From Sanderia malayensis (taxonomy: Eukaryota > Cnidaria > Scyphozoa > Semaeostomeae > Pelagiidae), in the NCBI GenBank assembly GCA_013076295.1, contig RQOL01000920.1, positions 104,240 through 168,239 on the forward strand: 64,000 nt of DNA, given 5' to 3'. Position 1 is the first letter of the stretch; each line of letters begins with the position of its first letter. The notes beneath the pieces were generated by a model that made no database searches, was not told the origin of the DNA, and saw only the letters and a list, made by a program, of their open reading frames with translations. Below are positions 44,331 to 54,830 of this stretch, one piece after another. Position numbers and translations under genes: made by a program.

Positions 44331-47300
44331 TCTAATATTACTATTCTGCGATGTCACGTGACGACGCATTTTCCTTGCCAAAAACAATAGATTCGACCCG
44401 AAACAATAGGTCGAACGCCCGAAAACAATGGGCCGAAACGGCGAATCGGTGATCAATAAGGCTTTTTTGAATGGGGGCGCACAAGGTTGGCACTTGCATG
44501 GAAAGGCTCCATTTCTGGAGTAGGCAAAAGTTATCTATTTTTGCAAGCCTATTTTAAAAGAATTTTTGAGTTATTCCATTAATTGCTCCACTAATTGTGC
44601 TATCACGAAAAAACGACGGTTTACGCTGGCGAAACTTCCAAATTCGCGTCCCCGACTCCATTTTCGAAAAGAGTATTCGCTCTTCACGTGACGCGTTTCG
44701 CCTTTTCCTGCAATTTGATTGGCTCTTTCGCAACTTCACGTGAAAAGTGACGCGTTTTTCGTTATCATGCAAATTTGCCCTCGGCAGGCAGCAGGTACTT
44801 TTGGAGAAGACGCGTGTTTTTGTTTTGTACACAAAAAGTGAGGTGGGCGCCTTTCAAAGTGTTTTACCAGCTGAATTATCTTTGTAAAGGGCTCTTAATT
44901 GTTTGAAAGACCCCTGGAGAGTTGCAGGAAACAATAGAGAACACAGGTGATAGCTTTGTTTTGTTTTTTGAATGAAATAGTTGTGGGTTTTGTAGTAGGC
45001 GACGGCCATTGTTGCTTCGGCATGCTAACAACGTTTAGGCCATGGTCAAAGTTTTGAATTTTTCCGGCCCTATTTGCACGATTTTCCCCATTTAAATTTT
45101 TGACAAGTGTTGTCTGATAACACAACTAAAATAATGTGTTGTTTTTTTTGTATTTTTTTTTGTTTTTTTACGATTTCCAACAAAGTTGCTTTTCACTCGG
45201 GAAGGAGCAATTTTTCACGCAACACGCGTTGTTTTTGCATTTGCGAAAATTCAATTTTAACCTGCCACAATTGATTATTTTTTACCCAAACACTTTCGAT
45301 AATTGTTCCCCAACATATTACCTTCATGTTGGTGTTTTTTGAGTTCCACTGGGTCACTATTTGCCACGGTAAATACTATTTTTACTTGCTAAAGTGTGTT
45401 CAAAGGTTTTGCTCTTTGCACGGCTCCGAAATTTCATTCAAACCACTTCCACCAAATGGTCTCTAAGAATTCAGTACTACTTATTTAAGAGATGAGACTA
45501 CTTGCAACGTGTTTGCTGTTTCCTTAGCTACAGTTTGACATAATTTTTATTACAGAATGAGTTTAAATTTTCCAGGATGGATTAAATTTTTGAAAGCACC
45601 TTTTTTTTCAAACTTCACACTGAAGCTATCAACTTTCAGAAACAGCTTTCAGGGGGGCAGCGTGGACGCGGGGCGGTCGCTTGGCAGGGGGGAAGATTCG
45701 ACCTCCCACCTTTACTTTCTTTAGAAATGTTGCGTCGTAATATGTATTGTAGGGTATGTATTGTAGGGTATGTATTGTAGGGTATGTATTGTAGGGTATG
45801 TATTGTAGGGTATGTATTGTAGGGTATGTATAGTAGGGTATGTATTGTAGGGTATGTATTGTAGGGTATGTTATGTAGGATATGTATTGTAGGGTGTGTA
45901 TTGTAGGGTATGTTATGTAGGGTATGTATTGTAGGGTTTGTATTGTAGGGTATGTATAGTAGGGTATGTATTGTAGGGTATGTATTGTAGGGTATGTTAT
46001 GTAGGATATGTATTGTAGGGTATGTATTGTAGGGTATTTTATGTAGGGTATGTATTGTAGGGTTTGTATTGTAGGGTATGTATTGTAGGGTATGTATTTT
46101 AGGGTATGTATTGTAGGGTATGTATAGTAGGGTTTGTATTGTAGGGTATGTATTGTAGGGTATGTATTGTAGGGTATGTATTGTAGGGTATGTATTGTAG
46201 GGTATGTATAGTAGGGTATGTATTGTAGGGTATGTTATGTAGGATATGTATTGTAGGGTATGTATTGTAGGGTATGTTATGTAGGGTATGTATTGTAGGG
46301 TTTGTATTGTAGGGTATGTATAGTAGGGTGTGTATTGTAGGGTATGTATTGTAGGGTATGTTATGTAGGATATGTATTGTAGGGTATGTATTGTAGGGTA
46401 TGTTATGTAGGGTATGTATTGTAGGGTTTGTATTGTAGGGTATGTATTGTAGGGTATGTAATGTAGGGTATGTGTTGTATTGTATGTATTGTAGGGTATG
46501 TTATGTAGGGTATGTATTGTAGGGTATGTATTGTAGGGTATATATAGTAGGGTATGTATTGCAGGGTATGTATTGTAGGGTTTGTATTGTAGGGTATGTA
46601 TTGTAGGGTATGTATTGTAGGGTATGTATTGTAGGGTTTGTATTGTAGGGTATGTATTGTAGGGTATGTATTGTAGGGTATTTTATGTAGGGTGTGTATT
46701 GTAGGGTTTGTATTGTAGGGTATGTATTGTAGGGTATGTATTTTAGGGTATGTATTGTAGGGTATGTATAGTAGGGTTTGTATTGTAGGGTATGTATTGT
46801 AGGGTATGTATTGTAGGGTATGTATTGTGGGGTATGTTATGTAGGGTATGTATTGTAGGGTTTGTATTGTAGGGTATGTATTGTAGGGTATGTCATGTAG
46901 GGTATGTGTTGTATTGTATGTATTGTAGGGTATGTTATGTAGGGTATGTATTGTAGGGTATGTATTGTAGGGTATATATAGTAGGGTATGTATTGCAGGG
47001 TATGTATTGTAGGGTTTGTATTGTAGGGTATGTATTGTAGGGTATGTATTGTAGGGTATGTATTGTAGGGTTTGTATTGTAGGGTATGTATTGTAGGGTA
47101 TGTATTTTGGGGTATGTATTGTAGGGTATGTATTGTAGGGTATGTATGTAGGGTATGTATTTTAGGGTATGTATTGTATGGTATGTATTGTAGGGTATGT
47201 ATTGTAGGGTATGTATGTATGTATGGGCATGAGCGGCATCGAATGCAGCGCGCGAAGCGCGCCAACCAGATTAAGCATTGCTTACTTGACGGGCTCCGGG

Positions 47301-47495
47301 GAGGGAGCGAAGCGACCGAACCCGGCTCATGTATGTATGTATGTATGTATGTATGTATGTATGTATGTATGTATGTATGTATGTATGTATGGGCATGAGC
47401 GGGAGCGAATGCAGCGCGCGAAGCGCGCCAACCACATTAAACTTTTTGTACTTGACGGGCTCCAGGAAGCGAGCGTAGCGAGTGCCCCCGGCTAG
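44331..47495 (+). mobile_element. Helitron unit 2 (type II head)
   Basis: It starts TCTAATATTACTATTCTGCG with GTCACGTGACG shortly after, and ends GTGCCCCCGGCTAG at 47495. The head to about 45737 is non-coding. It is followed by the longest 14-bp minisatellite (45738-47213), TATG tracts and two terminal cassettes (about 47225 and 47394). It has no Rep/Hel. It begins at the same CCTGTAACA flank as unit 1. Confidence 0.7.
45738..47213. repeat. 14-bp minisatellite, array 2
   Basis: About 1.5 kb of TATGTATTGTAGGG. Blocks of several hundred bases repeat internally (a series with TTATGTAGGATATG recurs near 45870, 45995, 46235 and 46365), so the array also grew by larger-unit duplication. Confidence 0.95.
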
Positions 47496-48860
47496 TCTAT
47501 ATATACTATTCTACGATCACACGTGACCCGCCGACTGTGAACAATGCCCATTGTCTTTTGAACAATCGACGTTCGACCAAACAATGGGATCAAAGGAATT
47601 TCGTTGTGATCAAAAAGGCTTTTTTCCTGGGGGTCAATAAGGGTGGAAATGGGTATAGAAATGATCGCTGCATTGCGCTGATCACAGTAAAGCTTTCCGC
47701 TAATTTCTACTCCAAACGGTTCGGGAGTTATGGCCCATTTTGTGTTCCGACTTTCTAGAAAGTTCCGAGGACGGAGTTAATGAGATGCAAAACGAGCAAG
47801 GAGAAGCACGTGTTATTTTCGTTGAACGGGCGGCAAGTTGCTCGGGTCTAAACGTAAATACCTGCCGGAAATCAATTGTAAAGACGTGTCAATTGTTGTC
47901 AAGACCTGTGGAGACAATTGGTGGACAATTATTTCAAGGTATTTCCTTTATTCAATTGTTTTTGGCTTTAAATAGCACGAGTTTTGTTTTGTTTCACCTC
48001 ACGTTTTTCTTTCGGCTCGAGGGCCTAACCAAAACACGAAGACAATTTTGATTTTCTCGGGTCGTTCTGGGCCGATTTTCTCTATGTATTGTATGTATTG
48101 TAGGGTATGTATTGTAGGGTATGTATTGTAGGGTATGTATTGTATGGTATGTATTGTAGGGTATGTATTGTAGGGTATGTATTGTAGGGTATGTATGTAG
48201 GGTATGTATTGTAGGGTATGTATTGTAGGGTATGTATTGTAGGGTTTGTATTGTAGGGTATGTATTGTAGGGTATGTATTTTAGGGTATTTATAGTAGGG
48301 TATGTTTTGTAGGGTATGTATAGTAGGGTATGTTATGTAGGGTATGTATTGTAGGGTATGTATTGTAGGGTATGTATTGTAGGGTATGTATTGTAGGGTA
48401 TGTTATGTAGGGTATGCATTGTAGGGTGTGTATTGTAGGGTATGTATAGTAGGGTATGTTATGTAGGGTATGTATAGTAGGGTATGTTATGTAGGGTATG
48501 TTATGTAGGGTATGTATAGTAGGGTATGTTATGTAGGGTATGTATTGTAGGGTATGTATTGTAGGGTATGTATCGTAGGGTATGTATTGTAGGGTATGTA
48601 TTGTAGGGTATGTAGTGTAAGGTATGTATTGTAGGGTATGTATTGTAGGGTATGTATGTATGTATGTATGGGCATGAGCGGTAGCGAATGCAGCGCGCGA
48701 AGCGCGCCAACCAGATTAAGCTTTGTTTATTTGATGGGCTCCGGGGAGGGAGCGAAGCGACCGAACCCGGCCCATGTATGTATGTATGTATGTATGTATG
48801 TATGTATTTATGTATGTAGGTATGTATGTATGTATGTATGTATGTATGTATGTATGTATG

Positions 48861-48891
<31 letters not shown>

Positions 48892-49020
48892 GTATGCATG
48901 TATGCATGTATGTATGGGCATGAGCGGGAGCGAATGCAGCGCGCGAAGCGCGCCAACCACATTAAACTTTTTGTACTTGAGGGGCTCCGGGAAGCGAGCG
49001 TAGCGAGTGCCCCCGGCTAG
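47496..49020 (+). mobile_element. Helitron unit 3 (type I head, short)
   Basis: It follows CTAG at 47495 without spacer: TCTATATATACTATTCTACG, then CACACGTGACCCGCC. The head is about 590 bp, with the 71-codon frame extended to 103 codons. It is followed by minisatellite 48086-48652, a cassette, a TATG tract (about 48775-48915), and a last cassette ending CCCCCGGCTAG at 49020. Non-coding. Confidence 0.75.
48086..48652. repeat. 14-bp minisatellite, array 3
   Basis: TATGTATTGTAGGG units with TTATGTAGGG and TATAGTAGGG variants. Here it begins directly inside the head sequence (after GATTTTCTCTATG), earlier than in other units. Confidence 0.95.
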
Positions 49021-51905
49021 TCTAATATATACTATTCTACGATCACACGTGACCCGCCGACTGTGAACAATGGGCTATTGTTTGGTGAACAATCGACGTT
49101 CGAAAAAACAATGGGATCAAAGGAATTTCGTTGTGATCAAAAAGGCTTTTTTCCTGGGGGTCAATAAGGGTGCAAATTGGCATCAAAATGATCGCTGCAT
49201 TGCGCTGATCACAGTAAAGTATGTGGCTAATTTCTACTCCAGACGGTTCGGGAGTTATGGCCCATTTTGTGTTCCGACTTTCTAGAAAGTTCCGAGGACT
49301 GAGTTAATGAGATGCAAAACGAGCAAGGAGAAGCACGTGTTTTTTTAGTTGAACGGGCGGCAAGTTGCTCGGGTTTAACGTGAATACGTGCCGGAAATCA
49401 ATTGTAAAGACGTGTCAATTTTTGTCAAGACCTATGGAGACAATTGGTGAACAATTATTTCAAGGTATTTCCTTTATTCAATTGTTTTTGGCTTTAAATA
49501 GCACGAGTTTTGTTTTGTTTAACCTCACGTTTTTTGTGTTGAGTCGAGGGCCTAACAAAAACACGAGGACAATTTTGATTTTCTCGGGTCGTTCTGGGCC
49601 GATTTTCTCCATTTAAACTTTCGATAACTGTTTATTTACAAAAGAACTAAAGTTATATGGCTTTGTTTTTTTTTTTGTTGATTTTCCTCTGTTTTTGGAC
49701 AGTTTTGGCCGAGTTTGGGTTTTGCTGGAAAACACGAAATTTTCATGCCACACGCGTGTGTTTTGCATTTGCGAAAATTAATTTTTAACCTGCCAAAACT
49801 TTGTTTTTTTCACCCGAATACTTTCGATAAATGTTCGCCAAGCTATTAGCTTCATGTTGATATTTTCGTGGGGTTGGTAGGACAAAAATTGGCCACGTTA
49901 ATTTAATTTGAAAGTTGGTGAATCGTGTTTCAATTGCTATTTTTTGCAGGGTTTTGATTTCACGGCTATTTTTTGTGAAGAAAATCATGTCTTGGACTTC
50001 AAAAATTTACAACTAAAATTCCGAAAAGCTTTTCATATGCACCCAAGTACTTTCGATATTTATTTGCCAAGGTATTAGCTTCATGCTGGTGTAATTTGAG
50101 TTCAAATGGACAAATTTTGACCAAGTTAGGGGAGTTTTTGTGTTCTTAAAGTTGGCTGATGAATAAATTTTTTCACGGCTTTTGTGTTCTCTTGCAGTAA
50201 ACAGGCCCTGAAAACTCAAAACAACATTTTTAAGAAATCTAATTGCTTTAATCGGATTCGCTGTTTTCTTAGCTACAGTTTCATATATATTTTATTGCAG
50301 ATTGAGTATAAATTTTCCAGGATGGATTATATTTTTGATAGGAACTAATTTTCTCAAACTTCACAGTGAAGGAAAAGTAGGTCTTGAGCTTCAAAACTAA
50401 CCAACTAAATTTGTGAAAAGCAATTCATATGCACCCAAGTACTTTCGATACTTATTCGCCAAGGTATTACCTTCATGTTGGTGTAATTTGAGTTCAAATG
50501 GACTGATTTTGACCAAGTTACGGAAATTTTTGTGTTTTGAAAGTTGGCTGATGAAAAAATTTTCTCACGGCTTTTGTGTTCTCTTGCAGTAAACAGGCCC
50601 TGAAAACTCAAAACAACATTTTTAAGAAATCTAATTGCTTTAATCGGATTCGCTGTTTTCTTAGCTACAGGTTCATATATATTTTATTGCAGATTGAGTA
50701 TAAATTTTCCAGGATGGATTATATTTTTGATAGGAACTAACTTTCTCAAACTTCACAGTGAAGGAAAAGCAGGTCTTGAGCTTCAAAACTAACCAACTAA
50801 ATTTATGAAAAGCAATTCATATGCACCCAAGTACTTTCGATACTTATTCGCCAAGGTATTACCTTCATGTTGGTGTAATTTGAGTTCAAATGGACTAATT
50901 TTGACCAAGTTAGGGAAATTTTTGTGTTTTGAAAGTTGGCTGATGAAAAAATTTTCTCACGGCTTTTGTGTTCTCTTGCAGTAAACAGGCCCTGAAAATC
51001 AAAACAACATTTTAAAGAAATCTAATTGCTTTAATCGGATTCGCTGTTTTCTTAACTACAGTTTCATATTTATTTTATTGCAGATTGAGTTTAAATTTTC
51101 CAGGATGGATTATATTTTTGATAGGAACTAATTTTCTCAAACTTCACAGTGAAGGAAAAGCAGGTCTTGAGCTTCAAAACTAACCAACTAAATTTCTGAA
51201 AAGCAATTCATATGCACCCAAGTACTTTCGATACTTATTCGCCAAGGTATTACCTTCATGTTGGTGTAATTTGAGTTCAAATGGACTATGTCTATGTTAA
51301 CCATATCGCATACATTTTACCCTTGATAGTAATGAATCAACATGTTAAATGGAATATAATTTTCTTTTTCACACTTTATATCCACTGATCTACCTCATTG
51401 TACAAATGCAAGCATGGGACGGTTCATACAAATTGTTGTATTAACATTCAAGGCATCCATTTCATCAGATCCTGGAAACAAAACTTTACCTCTGTAAGTC
51501 AACGTCAATTTAAATTATGGTAGTTCATCATATTTGGTCAATTAGTGTATATATTAGGTTGACAAAGGACCACGGCGAAGTGCCAATTGTTGTTGTCCCT
51601 AAAATAAAACAAACTTTGATATTTTATTTTATCTACCATATCATCAGTGCGATGCTTATCTGATGAAAACGAAGATTCTAATATGAAAACGAGGCTGATC
51701 GCTAAAACCAATTTCCATGCATTTTAAATGCTACAATCTTGACTATAAATAGACTGGCGAATGAGGCCGAGCCAAACTGCTGTTTGTGGGGTCGGAAGAG
51801 GCATGAGCGGGAGCGAATGCAGCGCGCGAAGCGCGCCAACCACATTAAACTTTTGTTGCTTGAGGGGCCCTGGGGAGGGAGCGTAGCGACCGGGCCCCCG
51901 GCTAG
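49021..51905 (+). mobile_element. Helitron unit 4 (type I head, no 14-bp minisatellite)
   Basis: TCTAATATATACTATTCTAC at 49021, directly after CTAG, and CCCCCGGCTAG at 51902-51905. Instead of the 14-bp satellite it contains 3.3 copies of a ~392-bp repeat (about 49990-51287) and then ~480 bp of DNA not seen in the other units (51290-51770) before one terminal cassette (51800-51905). Non-coding. Confidence 0.75.
49990..51287. repeat. ~392-bp tandem repeat inside Helitron unit 4
   Basis: CACCCAAGTACTTTCGATA recurs at 50040, 50432, 50824 and 51215, giving a period of 391-392. The unit includes GTAATTTGAGTTCAAATGGA and GCAGTAAACAGGCCCTGAAA. Copies 2-4 are much closer to each other than to copy 1, as expected for recent expansion. 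Confidence 0.9.
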
Positions 51906-54830
51906 TCTATATATAATAAAATGTGATCACACGTGACCCGCCGACTCTGAACAATGACCTATTGTTTCTTGAACAATCGACGTTCGACCAAACAATGGGA
52001 TCAAAGGAATTTCGTTGTGATCAAAAAGGCTTTTTTCCTGGGGGTCAATAAGGGTGGAAATGGGTATAGAAATGATCGCTGCATTGCGCTGATCACAGTA
52101 AAGCTTTCCGCTAATTTCTAACCCCAGCGGTTCGGGAGTTATGGCCCATTTTGTGTTCCGACTTTCTAGAAAGTTCCGAGGACGGAGTTAATGAGATGCA
52201 AAACGAGCAAGGAGAAGCACGTGCTTTTTTAGTTGAACGGGCGGCAAGTTGCTCGGGTTTAAATGTGAATACCTGCCGGAAATCAATTGTAAAGACGTGT
52301 CAATTGTTGTCAAGACCTGTGGAGACAATTGGTGAACAATTATTTCAAGGTATTTGTTTTATTTAATTGTTTTTGGCTGAAAATAGCACGAGATTTGTTT
52401 TGTTTCAACTCACGTTTTTCTTTCGGCTCGAGGGCCTAACCAAAACACGAAGACAATTTTGATTTTCTCGGGTCGTTCTGGGCCGATTTTCTCCATTTAA
52501 ACTTTCGATAACTGTTTATTTACACGAGAACTAAAGTTATATGGCTTTGTTTTTTTTTGTTTTGTTGATTTTCCTCTGTTTTTGGACAGTTTTAGCCGAG
52601 TTTGGATTTTGCTTGAAAACACGAAATTTTCAAGCAACACGCATGTGTTTTGCACTTGCGAAAATTAATTTTTAACCTGCCAAAACTTTGTTTTTTTCAC
52701 CCAAATACTTTCGATAAATGTTCCCAAAGCTATTAGCTTCATTTTGATATTTTCGTGGGTTCTGTAGGACAAAAATTGGCCACGTTAATTTAATTTGAAA
52801 GTTTTAGTGTTTTTAAAGTACGTTGATGAATTCATTTTTAAACGGCTTTTAGGGGGGCGGCAGGGTGGGCGCTAGGTGGTCGCTTGCCAGGGGGAAGTAT
52901 TGTAGGGTATGTATTGTAGGGTATGTATTGTAGGGTATGTATTGTATGGTATGTATTGTAGGGTATTTATTGTAGGGTATGTTATGTAGGGTATGTATTG
53001 TAGGGTATGTATTGTAAGGTATTTATTGTAGGGTATTTATTGTAGGGTATTTATTGTAGGGTATGTATTGTAGGGTATTTATTGTAGGGTATTTATTGTA
53101 GGGTATGTATTGTAGGGTATGTATTGTAGGGTATGCATTGTAGGGTATGTATAGTAGGGTATGTATTGTAGGGTATGTATTGTAGGTTATGTAGTGTAGG
53201 GTATGTATTGTAAGGTATGTATTGTAGGGTATGAATAGTAGGGTATTTATTGTAGGGTATGTATTGTAGGGTATTTATTGTAGGGTATTTATTGTAGGGT
53301 ATGTATTGTAGGGTATGTATTGTAGGGTAAGTATTGTAGGGTATGCATGTAGGGTTTGTATTGTAGGGTATGTATTGTAGGGTATGTATTGTAGGGTATG
53401 TATTGTAGGGTTTGTATTGTAGGGTTTGTATTGTAGGGTATGTATTATAAGGTATGTATTGTAGGGTATGTATCGTAGGGTATGTATTGTAGGGTATGTA
53501 TTGTAGGGTATGTATTGTAGGGTATGTTATGTAGGGTATGTATTGTAGGGTATGTATTGTAGGATATGTATTGTAGGGTATGTATTGTAGGGTATGTATT
53601 TTAAGGTATTTATAGTAGGGTATGTATTGTAGGGTATGTATAATAGGGTATGTTATGTAGGGTATGTATTGTAGGGTATGTATTGTAGGGTATGTATTGT
53701 AGGGTATGTATTGTAGGGTATGTATTGTAGGGTATTTATTGTAGGGTATGTATTGTAGGGTTTGTATTGTAGGGTATGTATTGTAGGGTATGTTTTGTAG
53801 GGTATTTATTGTAGGGTATGTATTGTAGGGTTTGTATTGTAGGGTATGTATTGTAGGGTATGTTTTGTAGGGTATGTATTGTAGGTATGTATTGTAGGGT
53901 ATGTATTGTAGGGTATGTTATGTAGGGTATTTATTGTAGGGTATGTATTGTAGGGTATGTATTGTAGGGTATGTATTGTAGGGTATGTATTGCAGGGTAT
54001 GTATTGTAGGGTATGTATGTAGGGTATGTATTGTAGGGTATGTATTGTAGGGTATGTATTGTAGGGTATGTATGTAGGGTATGTATTGTAGGGTATGTAT
54101 TGTAGGGTATGTATTGTAGGGTATGTATGTAGGGTATGTATTGTAGGGTATGTATGGTGGGTATGTATTTTAGGGTATTTATAGTAGGGTATGTATTGTA
54201 GGGTATGTATAGTAGGGTATGTTATGTAGGGTATGTATTGTAGGTATGTATTGTAGGGTATGTATTGTAGGGTATGTTATGTAGGGTATGTATTGTAGGG
54301 TATGTATCGTGGGGTATGTATTGTAGGGTATGTTATGTAGGGTATGTATTGTAGGGTATGTATGAATGTAGGTATGGGCATGAGCGGGAGCGAATGCAGC
54401 GCGCGAAGCGCGCCAACCAGATTAAGCTTTGTTTACTTGACAGGCTCCGGGGAGGGAGCGAAGCGACCGAACCCGGCTCATGTATGTATGTATGTATGTA
54501 TGTATGTATGTATGTATGTATGTATGTATGGGCATGAGCGGCAGCGAATGCAGCGCGCGAAGCGCGCCAACCAGATTAAGCTTTGTTTACTTGACGGGCT
54601 CCGGGGAGGGAGCGAAGCGACCGAACCTGGCCCATGTATGTATGTATGTATGTATGTATGTATGTATGTATGTATGTATGTATGTATGTATGTATGTATG
54701 TATGTATGTATGTATGTATGTATGGGCATGAGCGGGAGCGAATGCAGCGCGCGAAGCGCGCCAACCACATTAAGCTTTTGTTGCTTGGGGGGCTCCGGGG
54801 AGGGAGCGTAGCGACCGGGCCCCCGGCTAG
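51906..54830 (+). mobile_element. Helitron unit 5 (type I head)
   Basis: TCTATATATAATAAAATGTG at 51906, after CTAG, then CACACGTGACCCGCCGAC. The head runs to about 52895, the 14-bp minisatellite 52896-54362, and three cassettes (about 54376, 54529 and 54724) lie between TATG tracts. It ends GGGCCCCCGGCTAG at 54830. The hairpin before the end pairs GGGGGC(T)CCGG with CCGGGCCCCC. Confidence 0.75.
52896..54362. repeat. 14-bp minisatellite, array 4
   Basis: About 1.47 kb of TATGTATTGTAGGG and variants. The 3' end (about 54130-54365) resembles the end of array 1 (41895-42106), including GTATGGTGGGTATG, so both units share an ancestor for this part. Confidence 0.95.

Noticed and set aside
45738..47213. 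Telomeric repeat
   Set aside because: The unit contains GTAGGG, not TTAGGG, and is flanked on both sides by Helitron sequence rather than lying at a chromosome end.
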